Shown: piece by piece, positions 17,259 to 26,299 of the stretch
How the letters are laid out: each line of letters starts with the position of its first letter
How positions within the stretch are numbered: the stretch's first letter is position 1
NCBI GenBank assembly: GCA_963807675.1
Contig: CAWECP010000010.1
Coordinates: 62,001-126,000 of the forward strand
Direction: 5' to 3'
DNA length: 64,000 nt
DNA from: Bog-473 sp963807675
GTDB taxonomy: Bacteria > Actinomycetota > Acidimicrobiia > Acidimicrobiales > RAAP-2
Translations under genes and position numbers: made by a program
Notes under the pieces: generated by a model
Told to the model about the DNA's origin: nothing
Databases searched by the model: none
Seen by the model: only the letters and a program-made list of their open reading frames with translations

Positions 17259-17990
17259 TCAAGGGGCTCCGGCGCGGGTGGCGACGACCAGCTGGCTGAG
17301 TCCGCCGGCCAGGGGCCGGATGCCCACGGCCGAGAACCCGGCGTCGAGGAGGATGCGGCGGAGCGTGGACGGGTCGGGCAGGTAGGCCACGGACCGGGGC
17401 AGGTAGCGGTAGGCGTTGCGGTCGGACAGCGCGCCGCCGAGGGCCGGGACCGCCCTGGTGAACCACACGTCGTAGCCGGCGCGCAGGAGCGGGGACGATG
17501 GGGCGTCGACCTCCAGGACGGCCAGCCGGCCGCCGGGACGCAGGATGCGGGCGGCTTCGGCCAGGGTGGCGCCGAGGTCGGTGAAGTTGCGCAGCGCGTA
17601 ACCGCAGACGAGGCCGTCGAAGGAGGCGTCTCCAAAGGGGAGGTGGCTGCCGTCGGCCTCGACGAGCGGCGTGGCCGACGCGTTCGCAGCCAGCATGCCC
17701 GCGCTCAGGTCGGCGCCGATCATGCGGTAGCCCTTGCGATGGCCGAGGCGGGAAAGGTCGCCGGTCCCACAGGCCAGGTCGAGCACGAGTGCGGCGTCGG
17801 GTAGCGCCAGCGCGGCCACGGTCGCACGGCGCCAGCCCTGGTCGAGCCCGAACGTCATGAGGCGGTTCACCAGGTCGTAGCGTGGCGCGATGGTGTCGAA
17901 CATGGCGCGCACCTGTACGGTCTTGTCGGCGCCAGTGGGTAGGGGCGGCACCGGATCGGGTACCGACCGGCGGCTCCCTCGTTGCGCCAC
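17259..17990 (-). CDS. menG: Demethylmenaquinone methyltransferase
   Basis: UbiE/MenG methyltransferase making menaquinone from demethylmenaquinone with SAM. RAMFDTIAPRYDLVNRLMTFGLD, VLDLACGTGDLS (SAM motif I), ADLSAGML and GYALRNFTD are classic UbiE signatures. The start is uncertain: the frame is open to a TTG at 18068, but the extra residues come from a (GGCGTC)5 microsatellite coding for Thr-Pro repeats; the GTG at 17990 gives 243 residues, close to the usual length. It lies between a MaoC-like gene and menF on the same strand. Confidence 0.85.
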   Translation of the reverse strand: MAQRGSRRSVPDPVPPLPTGADKTVQVRAMFDTIAPRYDLVNRLMTFGLDQGWRRATVAALALPDAALVLDLACGTGDLSRLGHRKGYRMIGADLSAGMLAANASATPLVEADGSHLPFGDASFDGLVCGYALRNFTDLGATLAEAARILRPGGRLAVLEVDAPSSPLLRAGYDVWFTRAVPALGGALSDRNAYRYLPRSVAYLPDPSTLRRILLDAGFSAVGIRPLAGGLSQLVVATRAGAP

Positions 17991-18000
17991 GGTCGGGACG

Positions 18001-18487
<487 letters not shown>

Positions 18488-18560
18488 GGGGGTCTGCTCC
18501 TCGCTCGTCGTGATCCTGTTTCGCCCCGGGACGCTACCCGCGTCCAGTCGGGGTGCTCAC

Positions 18561-18566
18561 TACGCT
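18561..18566 (+). promoter_or_regulatory. -10 box of the VIT-type transporter (leaderless)
   Basis: TACGCT ends 7 bases before the GTG at 18574, which is in frame with the transporter. This chooses 18574 over the upstream in-frame codon at 18553. Confidence 0.5.
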
Positions 18567-18573
18567 GACCAAG

Positions 18574-19298
18574 GTGAGCTCCGGACACGAGCACGACTTC
18601 TTCATTCCGCCGCACCACCATCGAGACCTCCGGGGTGGCGGGGCGCGGGCCGCGGTTTTCGGGATCAGCGACGGCCTGGTCACCAACGTCGCGCTCGTCC
18701 TCGGCATCGCGGGAGCCAACCCGGGCGGGTCGATCGTGCGCCTGGCCGGCATCGCGGGGCTGGTGGCCGGCTCCTTCTCCATGGCGTCGGGTGAGTACCT
18801 CTCCATGACGGCTCAGCGCGAGCTGCAGGAGCGCGAACTCGAGGTGGAGCGCCGGGCGCTGAGCGACAACCCCCATGGCGAGGCGGCCGAGCTGCGGGGT
18901 ATGTATGTGCGGCGGGGGATCGAGCCAGCCGTGGCGTCCGACATGGTGGACGAGGTCATGCAGGACCCCGATCTGGCCCTCGAGACGCACGCCGCGAAGA
19001 GCTGGGGATCTCGACCCAGAGCCTGGGGTCGCCGTGGCAGGCCGCCGCCGCCTCTTTCGTCACCTTTGCCATCGGCGCGTTCATCCCGCTGGCGCCGTGG
19101 TTGTTCACGTCGGGCACCACGGCGCTCGTGCTGTCGGTGCTGCTGGGCGCCGTGGCCTCGCTGGTGGTCGGTGTCGTGCTGGCCCGCTTCACCGAGCGCT
19201 CGGCCGTGGTGTCGGCGCTGCGCCAGCTGGCGGTGACGGCGGTGGCGGCCGCGGTGACCTATGGCATCGGGCGGGCCATCGGGACGGGCGTCAGCTGA
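18574..19298 (+). CDS. VIT1/CCC1-family metal transporter, one frameshift
   Basis: Membrane protein of the VIT1/CCC1 (DUF125) family, which moves Fe2+ or Mn2+. The N-terminal part reads HHHRD, RAAVFGISDGLVTNVALVLG and GSFSMASGEYLSMTAQRE, the family's metal-binding helix, followed by the cytoplasmic acidic helices. At about 18993 one base is missing (GCC CGC GAA GAG would restore LETHAREELGIS), after which the other frame continues to the two last membrane helices and stop at 19298. With the base restored the protein is about 241 residues, a normal length. Either a sequencing indel or a recent inactivation; single gene. Confidence 0.8.
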
Positions 19299-19405
19299 CC
19301 CGACCCCTGGCCGGGCGCGGAGGCATGCACGTCGAATGCCTGAAGATCTACTGATGCACTCGCTCGTCGCGACCGGCGGAGCCAGTCCCTAATGGGACTG
19401 ACTGT

Positions 19406-20539
19406 CTAGTTGGCGCGCTGTGTCGTCACCCGGGCCCACAGCGGCGAAGGGCGCGAGGTCATGACCCGGCCGCTCGGGCCGACGAAGCTGAGCTCCTCGT
19501 TGGCGTCGCCGTGCATGGTCCAGACCTTTCGGTGCACGAGGCCGTGGTGATAGGCGCACAGGAGGGCCAAGTGGTCGAGGTCGGTGGGCCCGTCCTCGGC
19601 CTTCCACAACTTGATGTGATGGGGGATGGCGAAGCGCACGTGGGTGCAGCCGGGGAAGCGACAACATCGGTCCCGGCGCCAGATCTCGCGGCGCTGGGTG
19701 GCCGTGGCCAGGCGTTTGGCCCGCCCCTCGTACATGGTGTGGCCCTCTTCGTCGTCGAGGGCGACGATGACGCGGGACCCACAGAGGAGTTCTTGGGCCA
19801 CCGCGGCGCTGATCAGCCCGCCGCGCTCGAGCTCGCCGAAGAGGGCGCTCTCGGCGTCCTCGTCGCCCAAGGCCTCGAGGGGCACGTGGGCGACGACGGT
19901 GTAGGGCGAGAGGGTCGATGAGGCCGGACGCCCAGGCGTGGCCCCCGAGCGCACCAGGGACACCAAGGCGTCGGCCAGGCGCTGGTCATAGGGGGTCTCC
20001 CCGTCGCTCGGCACCTCGGCCGCTCGGGCCTCGAGGGCGCTGCGCACCTCGGCGAAGAGGGCTTCGGGCAACTGGGCCGTCATGGTGCGCAGGGTCTCGT
20101 TGAGGCGCAGCGAGCGCCGCTCGTGGCTCTCGGCGTCGTCGGCTGCCTTCGGAGGATGCGCCGAGCGGGCCAGCTCGACCAGCTGGCGCACGCTGAGCTC
20201 TTTGGCCCGCTCGGCCAGCTCAGCGTCGTTGCCGGCGTTGGCCAGGGTGGCCACGGCGCGCACCTTGTCGAAGGGGAGCGTCCCCTCGCAGAGGGCGGCG
20301 GCCAGATGGGGCAGCGCACGGAGCCTCTCGCCCACCTGGGCGTAGGCCCGTGCCGTGGGCATCGACATGCCGGTGCGCTCGACCATCCAGGTCTCGATGG
20401 AGGTGGCGCCGTCGGCACGGAACCCCTCGCGCCGGGCCAGCTCTGCGCTCAGTTGGACGAAGCGGCCCGCCTCCGCCGTCATGCGGCGAAACGAGGCGGC
20501 GGCCTCCGTCTTGATCTCCTCGTCGGAGAGCGTGGCCAC
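19406..20539 (-). CDS. HNH endonuclease / DUF222 (13E12-type) protein
   Basis: A 377-residue protein of the DUF222-HNH family widespread and repeated in actinobacterial genomes. The N-terminal 270 residues are the helical DUF222 part (starting SDEEIKTEAAASFRRMTAEA). The C-terminal HNH module is intact: RDRCCRFPGCTH (zinc Cys pair), IPHHIKLWKAEDGPTDLDHLALLCAYHHGLVH with the catalytic His. Some members adjoin 13E12 repeat elements, but no repeat or recombinase is next to it here. GTG start at 20539. Its role (nuclease, mobile or defensive) is unproven. Confidence 0.85.
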   Translation of the reverse strand: MATLSDEEIKTEAAASFRRMTAEAGRFVQLSAELARREGFRADGATSIETWMVERTGMSMPTARAYAQVGERLRALPHLAAALCEGTLPFDKVRAVATLANAGNDAELAERAKELSVRQLVELARSAHPPKAADDAESHERRSLRLNETLRTMTAQLPEALFAEVRSALEARAAEVPSDGETPYDQRLADALVSLVRSGATPGRPASSTLSPYTVVAHVPLEALGDEDAESALFGELERGGLISAAVAQELLCGSRVIVALDDEEGHTMYEGRAKRLATATQRREIWRRDRCCRFPGCTHVRFAIPHHIKLWKAEDGPTDLDHLALLCAYHHGLVHRKVWTMHGDANEELSFVGPSGRVMTSRPSPLWARVTTQRAN

Positions 20540-20716
20540 GGCGGCGGCGGATGGCTGCGGCGGCGGATGAGGCTGCGAAGTCGGTGGCGTCGGTGGTTGT
20601 CAGGCCCATCGCCGGTGAACGGTCGGGTCGCCGGGCGAAGGTTCGCGGATGTTTTGTCCGGCCACTACCGACGGCCGTCCGCGACCTTGAGCCCAGCCCG
20701 AGAGATCGCCCGGCCC

Positions 20717-20736
20717 GGCCCGGCCCGGGCCGGGCC
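20717..20736 (-). terminator. All-GC palindrome after mshD
   Basis: A perfect 20-bp palindrome of only G and C, embedded in a (GGCCC)n run, begins 3 bases beyond the mshD stop. It has no U tract, as is common for actinobacterial terminators. Confidence 0.5.
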
Positions 20737-20738
20737 CT

Positions 20739-21662
20739 TCAGTCCGCCGCGTCGCGACGGTACGACCGGTCGATGTGGTCGACGGTGAACCCGAGCGAGC
20801 GGTAGAGCGCCACCGCGGCCTCGTTGGTGGCGTCGGCGTACAGCATGCCCACCGGCACGCCGTGGGCGGCCAGCCACACCAGCCCTGCCACGGTGAGGGA
20901 GCGGCCCCAGCCCTGTCCGTGAAAACGCGGATCGACGGAGATGATGTAGATCTCGCCCAGCACCGGCGTGGTGGCCCTGTGCACCTTGGTCCAGCACGAC
21001 CCGATCAGCCCGTCGCCGTCGGGGGCGTCGGCCAACAGGAACCCGTCCAAGTCGACCCAGTCGGCGGCCAGACGGTCGCGCAGCTGCGCCATGGTCCAGC
21101 CGCCCTGTTCGGGGTGGCCTTCGAAGGCGCGGTTGTTGGTCTCCAGCCACACCTCCTCGTCGCGGCCGGCCACGAAGGGCCGCGTCGGCAGGTGGCGCGT
21201 GGCGTCGACGACCGAGGTGGCGACAGGAAGTGGGACGCGCATCTGGAGCAGGTCGCGCTCCGGCTCGAACCCCAGGGCCCGGGCCAGGTCGTCGTCCTCG
21301 GGCCCGGCCCGCATGGCCCACAGATGGACGGCGCCGGCGTCGCCGACCTCCGCCACCGCCAGCTCGACGAGGGCGAAGGCCAGCCCGCCGCCCTGGCGAT
21401 GGTCGGGGTCGACCACGACGTGCAACACGGTCGAACCGTCCCGGCCCGGGAAGAGGAACACGGCGCCGGCGAGCTGACCGCCGACGTGCGACACGACGGC
21501 GCGCCCGCCCTTTCCCGAAGCGATGGCACGGCGCTCGGGCTCGGGCAGGGCCGGGTGGTCGTCGGCCGATGCGGCCCGCGCCAACAGCCCCCCAACGGCG
21601 GTCCGCTCGGGGTCGCTGAGGCGAGCCAGCTCGACCAACTCCATCCCGTCGGGGCCGTCCAC
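20739..21662 (-). CDS. mshD: Mycothiol synthase
   Basis: A 307-residue protein with two tandem GNAT domains that acetylates Cys-GlcN-Ins to mycothiol, the actinobacterial thiol. The first domain has VLHVVVDPDHRQGGGLA; the second has the strongly conserved ETNNRAFEGHPEQGGWT, YIISVDPRFHGQGWGRSL (acetyl-CoA loop) and LYADATNEAAVALYRSLGF. GTG at 21662 is chosen because a minus-strand TACCTT box ends 7 bases upstream; ATG 21644 is an alternative. Divergent from nth, sharing a 31-base promoter gap. Its presence is the best single marker that the host is an actinobacterium. Confidence 0.92.
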   Translation of the reverse strand: MDGPDGMELVELARLSDPERTAVGGLLARAASADDHPALPEPERRAIASGKGGRAVVSHVGGQLAGAVFLFPGRDGSTVLHVVVDPDHRQGGGLAFALVELAVAEVGDAGAVHLWAMRAGPEDDDLARALGFEPERDLLQMRVPLPVATSVVDATRHLPTRPFVAGRDEEVWLETNNRAFEGHPEQGGWTMAQLRDRLAADWVDLDGFLLADAPDGDGLIGSCWTKVHRATTPVLGEIYIISVDPRFHGQGWGRSLTVAGLVWLAAHGVPVGMLYADATNEAAVALYRSLGFTVDHIDRSYRRDAAD

Positions 21663-21669
21663 GCCGGCC

Positions 21670-21675
21670 AAGGTA
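21670..21675 (-). promoter_or_regulatory. -10 box of mshD (leaderless)
   Basis: TACCTT on the minus strand, 7 bases before GTG 21662. It lies back to back with the nth promoter, so one bound regulator could affect both genes. Confidence 0.4.
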
Positions 21676-21681
21676 ACCCGG

Positions 21682-21687
21682 TACCGT
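21682..21687 (+). promoter_or_regulatory. -10 box of nth (leaderless)
   Basis: TACCGT ends 6 bases before the GTG at 21694, with no Shine-Dalgarno. Confidence 0.4.
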
Positions 21688-21693
21688 GAGCAG

Positions 21694-22359
21694 GTGGCGA
21701 AGCCGAGGACTCCGAAGGGCCGCGCCCGGCTCGTGATCGAGCGTCTGACCGAGCTCTACCCGGGCACCGCGAAGGAGCTGTGCGCGCTCGACCACGAGAA
21801 CCCGTTCCAGCTCCTCGCCGCCACCATCCTGTCGGCCCAGTGCACGGACGAGCGGGTCAACATGGTGACCCCGGTCCTCTTCGCCAAGTACCCGGACCCG
21901 GTCGCACTGGCGGCGGCCAATCCGGAGGACGTCGAGGAGATCATCCGCTCGACCGGCTTCTTCCGGTCCAAGACCAAGAGCCTGATCGGCATGGCCGCCG
22001 ACGTGGCGGAGAGGTTCGGCGGGCAGGTGCCGGAGAAGCTCGAGGACCTCGTGACCCTCCCCGGCGTCGGGCGCAAGACGGGCAACGTGGTGCGCAGCGT
22101 GGACTTCGGTCTCCCGGGGCTTCCCGTCGACACCCACGTGCTCCGGGTCAGCCAGCGCCTGGGGTTGCTCGACGAGATGGCCCCCAAGGACCAGAGCGAC
22201 GCCGTCAAGGTGGAGCTCGCCCTCGACGCGTTCGTGCCGGCCCAGGAGCGGGGCACCTTCAGCCTGCGCATGATCTTGCACGGTCGGAACACATGTGTTG
22301 CACGAAAGCCCCGCTGCGCCCTCTGCGTGATGAATGACTTCTGCCCCTACGTCCGGTAA
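21694..22359 (+). CDS. nth: Endonuclease III
   Basis: A 221-residue base-excision-repair glycosylase/AP lyase for oxidised pyrimidines. The helix-hairpin-helix LPGVGRKTGNVV carries the catalytic Lys, VDTHVLRVSQRLGL carries the catalytic Asp, and the C-terminus has the 4Fe-4S cluster pattern C-x6-C-x2-C-x5-C (CVARKPRCALCVMNDFC). Length is typical. Start GTG 21694 follows the -10 box; the longer open frame upstream overlaps mshD. Confidence 0.94.
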   Translation: MAKPRTPKGRARLVIERLTELYPGTAKELCALDHENPFQLLAATILSAQCTDERVNMVTPVLFAKYPDPVALAAANPEDVEEIIRSTGFFRSKTKSLIGMAADVAERFGGQVPEKLEDLVTLPGVGRKTGNVVRSVDFGLPGLPVDTHVLRVSQRLGLLDEMAPKDQSDAVKVELALDAFVPAQERGTFSLRMILHGRNTCVARKPRCALCVMNDFCPYVR

Positions 22360-22412
22360 TCGGCGCGTGATGGGACTTTCGGCCCCTTTTTAGGCAATTC
22401 GCGTTTGCCGGG

Positions 22413-22441
22413 CTGAAATGGACGAAGTCAAGCGCTACGAT
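22413..22441 (+). promoter_or_regulatory. Sigma-70-type promoter of a candidate small RNA
   Basis: CTGAAA (22413-22418), 17 bases, TACGAT (22436-22441). Predicted start near 22448. No reading frame follows within 150 bases. Confidence 0.5.
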
Positions 22442-22447
22442 TGTGTC

Positions 22448-22545
22448 GGAACCGGTTCCCGCCACCTGGTTCCAAAAGAGTCCGTGCTGGGATCCGCCTC
22501 CTGGCCGACTCGCCCAATGCCGGCCTTCGGGCCGGCATTGGTGTT
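22448..22545 (+). ncRNA. Candidate structured small RNA, about 98 nt
   Basis: Between nth and vapB, a promoter-like pair is followed by three successive self-complementary elements: GGAACC (22448-22453) with GGTTCC (22468-22473), GAGTC (22478-22482) with GACTC (22507-22511), and a perfect 11-bp stem with a TTCG tetraloop (22515-22540). No coding frame with a plausible start fits. The layout promoter, two hairpins, strong terminator is that of a bacterial small RNA. It does not match any RNA family I recognise. Alternatively the last hairpin is only the nth terminator. Confidence 0.4.
22515..22540 (+). terminator. UUCG-capped 11-bp terminator hairpin
   Basis: CAATGCCGGCC, TTCG, GGCCGGCATTG: a perfect 11-bp stem with an extra-stable UUCG loop, followed by GTGTTTG. 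It ends the candidate small RNA or nth readthrough and insulates vapB. Confidence 0.75.
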
Positions 22546-22602
22546 TGCGCCTGCGGAACGCAGTCTTTGGCGCCGCGATCTGGTAATACTCCAGGTGCTA
22601 CC

Positions 22603-22878
22603 ATGGAAATCATGGTCACCAAGCGGTCGGTTTCCCTCGATGACGAGGTGGCCTCTTCGGTCGAGCAGGCGGCCAAGGAGGACGGGGTCTCCTTCAGCGC
22701 CTGGCTCTCCACGGCGGCCGAACGGCAGCTGCGGGTCCGCCAGGGACTGCGGGGCGTGGCCGCCTGGGAGGGTGAGACCGGCTCGCTGAGCGCCGAGGAG
22801 CTGGCGGCCGGCGAAGCACTGCTCGCCCGCCTGCGCTCCGGGGTGTCCGGCGTCGCCTCACGCGTCCGGCGGCGGTGA
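22603..22878 (+). CDS. vapB: VapB/CopG-type antitoxin
   Basis: A 91-residue protein with an N-terminal ribbon-helix-helix: KRSVSLDDEVASSVEQAAKE followed by SFSAWLSTAAERQLR, then a Glu-rich helical tail that would wrap the toxin. ATG at 22603 has AGGTG about 6 bases upstream and a TAATAC box at 22584; ATG 22612 is an alternative. Its stop overlaps the GTG of the following PIN gene (GTGA), the normal vapBC arrangement in which antitoxin comes first and represses the operon. Confidence 0.75.
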   Translation: MEIMVTKRSVSLDDEVASSVEQAAKEDGVSFSAWLSTAAERQLRVRQGLRGVAAWEGETGSLSAEELAAGEALLARLRSGVSGVASRVRRR

Positions 22879-23274
22879 CCTCGAACCGGCGGGAGGGCCT
22901 GGCCTACGGGCTCGGCGCCCTGCACGCCGCCGCCCGAGGCGACCGAATGGTGTGGGCCCTGCACCGGGCCGCCCTGAGCAACGGGATCGTCCCGGTGATC
23001 CCGGCGGTCACCGTGGCCGAAGGGTATCGGACTCGAGGCCCGCAGCGACCGTATCGCGGAGCTGCTGGACGGGACCGAGATCGAGCCGTTCACCGGCGAG
23101 GCGGCCCGGCGCTCGGGCGAGCTGGCGGCCCGCTGCGACACCTCCGAGCTGAGCGTGGTGGCGGTGGTGGAGCTGGCCGAACGCCGCAATTGCGCCGTGG
23201 TGGCCCAGCGTCAGGCCGTGCTGCGCACAGCGGCCTCCCTGCTCGGGTACGAGCTGGTGCTCTACGCCGTTTGA
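22875..23274 (+). pseudogene. Degenerate VapC-like PIN toxin, frameshifted
   Basis: Reading GALHAAARGDRMVWALHRAAL, VPVIPAVTVAEGYR, then after a +1 shift at about 23030 LEARSDRIAELL, ARRSGELAARC and VVAVVELAERR to a stop at 23274. The order matches a VapC PIN domain (ribonuclease toxin). Of the metal-binding acidic residues only the Glu in VAEGYR is clear: the first Asp normally in LDAGAL is lost with a small deletion, and the later Asp positions are Val and Gln. So it appears inactive even if the frame is restored. Position after vapB supports the family assignment. Confidence 0.6.
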
Positions 23275-23336
23275 CCGACCCAACTGGACCGAGCTGACCG
23301 GCCTGACCCGGCTGACTGGCCCAAGCGACGGCCGGC

Positions 23337-23541
23337 TCAGCGCTCCTTCGAGGACTTCTCGTACCGCTGCAGCCGCCGCAGCGCGCCGCCCAGGGACCGC
23401 TCCACGGCGATGAGCTCGTGCGCCATGTCCTCGTCGCCCCGCTGGCAGGGCGGAATCGGACAGGGCGGTCACCCGCTGGTGCAGCTCCTGGAGGGTGGAG
23501 GTCAGGGACGAGATCTCGGCGGCTGAGGACGATGACGACAT
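23337..23541 (-). pseudogene. Small coiled-coil protein, frameshifted
   Basis: ATG at 23541 opens MSSSSSAAEISSLTSTLQE and LHQRVTALSDSA; the other frame then continues RGDEDMAHELIAVERSLGGA and LRRLQRYEKSSKER to a stop at 23337. A single shift near 23455 joins the two into a 67-residue heptad-rich helical protein. Both halves have ordinary amino acid composition while the alternatives are Arg/Gly-rich, so I take the joined form as real. No function recognised. Divergent from the Rieske gene. Confidence 0.45.
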
Positions 23542-23681
23542 GAACCGATGATGGCCGATGGAGCCGGCACACGAATTCGGGCGCTCCCGGCGACCTTGTC
23601 CGGCCGGGTGGCGGAGTCGGGCGAAGGCCGCCTCTGAGCGGCCCGGCCCACGTCTGTATCCTCTGGCCCGGGAGGTTCCAG

Positions 23682-24902
23682 ATGGTCGTCGAGGCGGAGA
23701 CAACCGACGCACCCACAGCGGGCGCCGGAGCCGGCCCCGCCCCCACCACCGGCCGACCGACCGGCCCCGAGCCGGTGCTCCGGCTGCTGGCCCACGTCGA
23801 GGCGGGGACCACGGACATGGCCGAGCGCATCCTCGAGGTGCCCCTCGACTACTACCGCGACCCCGATCGCTTCCGGCGTGAGCTGGACCTCTGCCGGCGT
23901 ACCCCGCTGGCGCTGGTGCCGACCGCGCAGCTCCCCAACGCCCACGACTTCGTCGTGCGCGAGGTGCTCGGCACCTCGGTGCTGGTCAGCCGCGGCGCGG
24001 ACGGCGTCGCCCGGGCCTTCCTCAACTACTGCCGACACCGGGGCGGCAAGCCCGCCCGAGGGCTGTGGCAACGACGCGCCGGCACACCTGCCCGTACCAC
24101 GCCTGGACCTACGACAGCGCGGGACGGCTCGCCGGCTTGCCCGGGCCGGCCGGCTTCGACCAGCTGGAGAAGGACGACTACGGTCTCGTCGCCCTGCCGA
24201 CCGAGGAGCGCCACGGGTTCGTGTGGGTCGTGCTCACGTCCGGCGCCCCCATCGACGTGGCCGCCCACCTCGGCCCGCTCGACGCCGAGCTGGCCGCCTG
24301 GGACCTCGGTTCCGCCGAGTACCTCACCGAGCGCGAGATCGAGGCCGACGTGAACTGGAAGGCCGCCATCGAGGCGTTCGCCGAGAACTACCACTTCCCG
24401 TACGTACACAAGAACAGCATCGTGGGGCAGAACACGGTGGCCGACACCGCCACCTACGACGGCTACGGGCTCCACCATCGCCTCGGCTTCGCCTCGCCGT
24501 GGATCGACGCCGCCCGCAACGACCCCGACCTCATCGAGCCGCTGGCCTACATGGTCTTCATCTACTGGATCTTCCCCAACCTGACCCTGGCCATGAGCCC
24601 CGTGGGCGTCGAGATCATCGACATCCTCCCCGCCGCCGCCGCCGCCCAACCCGGCCGCTGCGTCCTGCGCCACGGCTGGATGGCCACCCAGCCGGCCCCC
24701 GACGAGGCCACCCGGAGCGGCTACTGGGAGCTCTACGAGGCGGTGCACGCCGCCGTGGTGGACGAGGACTTCGGCGTCCTGCCGGGCTGCGGGCAGGGCG
24801 CCCGCGACGGGCAGCACGACGCACATGGTGATCGGCCGCAACGAAATCGGCGTCCAGCACGTGGTCACCACCTTCATGGAGGCCGTCCCACCGGCCACCT
24901 GA
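23682..24902 (+). CDS. Rieske oxygenase alpha subunit, three frameshifts
   Basis: Aromatic-ring-hydroxylating-dioxygenase-type protein of about 406 residues. N-terminal Rieske domain: NYCRHRG supplies the first Cys/His; the sequence then shifts frame at about 24057 and 24073, between which it reads EGCGN, and continues RRHTCPYHAWTYD with the second Cys/His. The catalytic domain has AENYHFPYVHKNS, the mononuclear iron His pair. A third shift near 24820 restores HMVIGRNEIGVQHVV to the stop at 24902. Preceded by TATCCT at 23657 and GGGAGG 7 bases before the ATG. No reductase or beta subunit is adjacent. Substrate unknown. Confidence 0.75.
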
Positions 24903-24940
24903 CCCTCGGAAAGCGGGAAAGGGGTGCCGGAGCCCACCGG

Positions 24941-24946
24941 TAGCCT
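24941..24946 (+). promoter_or_regulatory. -10 box of the his operon (leaderless)
   Basis: TAGCCT ends 9 bases before the hisD GTG start, with no Shine-Dalgarno. No T-box, attenuator or leader peptide is seen. Confidence 0.45.
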
Positions 24947-24955
24947 TGTGGCCTC

Positions 24956-26299
24956 GTGCCCCTCCGCGTCCTGGACCTCCGCGGCAAGCAGCCGCCGTTC
25001 GACGCCGCCCTGCCGCGCCCGGACGCACCCGGCGCCAACGTCCACGATGCCGTCGCCGCCATCCTGCGCGAGGTCCGCGCCGAGGGCGACGCCGCCGTGG
25101 TCCGGGCCACCGCCACCTTCGACCGGGTCGACGTGTCCGACGGCCTCCGGGTCCCGCCCGAGGAGATCAAGGAGGCCCGCGCCGCCGCCGACCCGGCGCT
25201 CCTCGGGGCGCTCGAGACGGCGTTCGAGCGGATCGTCGCCTATCACGCCGCCGAGGGCACGCCGCCGGGCGACCACGTCGACGGGGGCGTCTCGGTGCGC
25301 CACCTGACCCGCCCCGTCCAGCGGGCCGGCCTCTACGCGCCCGGCGGCCGGGCGAGATACCCCTCCACCGTCCTCATGTGCGCCGCCCCCGCCCGGGTCG
25401 CCGGCGTCCACGGCATCGCCCTCTGCGTCCCGCCCGGGGCGGACGGCCACGTCGACCAGGCCACCCTGACGGCGGCGTCGGTCGCCGGCGTGGACGAGGT
25501 CTACCGGGTCGGCGGCGCCCAGGCGATCGCCGCTTTGGCCTACGGCACCGCCACCATTGCGGCCGTCGACGTCATCGCCGGCCCCGGCAACGCCTACGTG
25601 GCCGAGGCCAAGCGCCAGCTCTCGGGCGTCGTCGGCGTGGCTTCCGCCTTCGCCGGGCCGTCCGAGGTCGTCGTGATCGCCGGCCCGGCCGCCAACCCGG
25701 CCTTCGCCGCCGTCGACGTCGTCGTCCAGGCCGAGCACGGACCGGACGGCCTGGCCTGGCTGGTGACCTGGGACGCCGACCTGCTCGAACGGGTCGTCAC
25801 CGAAATCGGCGCCATCGTCGCCGCATCGGGCCGCCGGGCCGACCTGGAGGCCACGCTGGCCGGCGCCGGCATCGCCTGCCTGGTGGACGGGCCCGACGAG
25901 GCGCTGGCGGTGGCCAACGCCGTGGCGCCGGAGCACCTTCAGCTCATGGTGCCCGACGAGGACGGCGACGCCATGTTGGAGGACGTGCAGAACGCCGGCG
26001 CCGTCTTCGTCGGCGACTGGTCGCCGGCCAGCCTGGGCGACTACATCGCCGGGCCCAATCACGTCCTGCCCACCAACCGCACGGCCCGCTTCGCCTCGGC
26101 CTTGCGGGCCGACGACTTCCGCAAGCACATCCACGCGGTCCGCGGCACGCCGGGCGCGCTGCGCACCCTGGGGCCGAGCGTGGTCGTGCTGGCCGAGACC
26201 GAAGGCCTGCCGGCGCACGCCGACTCCATCCGCCGCCGCCTGGCCGCACTCGACGCCGCCGACACCCCCGCCGCCGCCGACGACAGCCGCAGCTCATGA
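24956..26299 (+). CDS. hisD: Histidinol dehydrogenase
   Basis: A 447-residue zinc enzyme oxidising L-histidinol to histidine in two NAD+-dependent steps. Conserved pieces: YAPGGRARYPSTVLMCAAPARVAGV, YRVGGAQAIAALAYGT, DVIAGPGNAYVAEAKR, VVVQAEHGPDG (Gln and His zinc ligands), and APEHLQL (catalytic Glu-His). Length is normal except for an Ala/Asp-rich C-terminal tail of about 20 residues. First gene of the his cluster; its stop overlaps hisC by ATGA. Confidence 0.95.
   Translation: MPLRVLDLRGKQPPFDAALPRPDAPGANVHDAVAAILREVRAEGDAAVVRATATFDRVDVSDGLRVPPEEIKEARAAADPALLGALETAFERIVAYHAAEGTPPGDHVDGGVSVRHLTRPVQRAGLYAPGGRARYPSTVLMCAAPARVAGVHGIALCVPPGADGHVDQATLTAASVAGVDEVYRVGGAQAIAALAYGTATIAAVDVIAGPGNAYVAEAKRQLSGVVGVASAFAGPSEVVVIAGPAANPAFAAVDVVVQAEHGPDGLAWLVTWDADLLERVVTEIGAIVAASGRRADLEATLAGAGIACLVDGPDEALAVANAVAPEHLQLMVPDEDGDAMLEDVQNAGAVFVGDWSPASLGDYIAGPNHVLPTNRTARFASALRADDFRKHIHAVRGTPGALRTLGPSVVVLAETEGLPAHADSIRRRLAALDAADTPAAADDSRSS

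Noticed and set aside
18990..19000. Programmed ribosomal frameshift in the VIT-type transporter
   Set aside because: No slippery heptamer or downstream structure; the restored frame simply needs one C, and similar indels occur in unrelated genes nearby.
19406..20539. HNH protein considered as part of a mobile element or group II intron
   Set aside because: It has the stand-alone DUF222-HNH architecture; no reverse transcriptase, recombinase or terminal repeats flank it.
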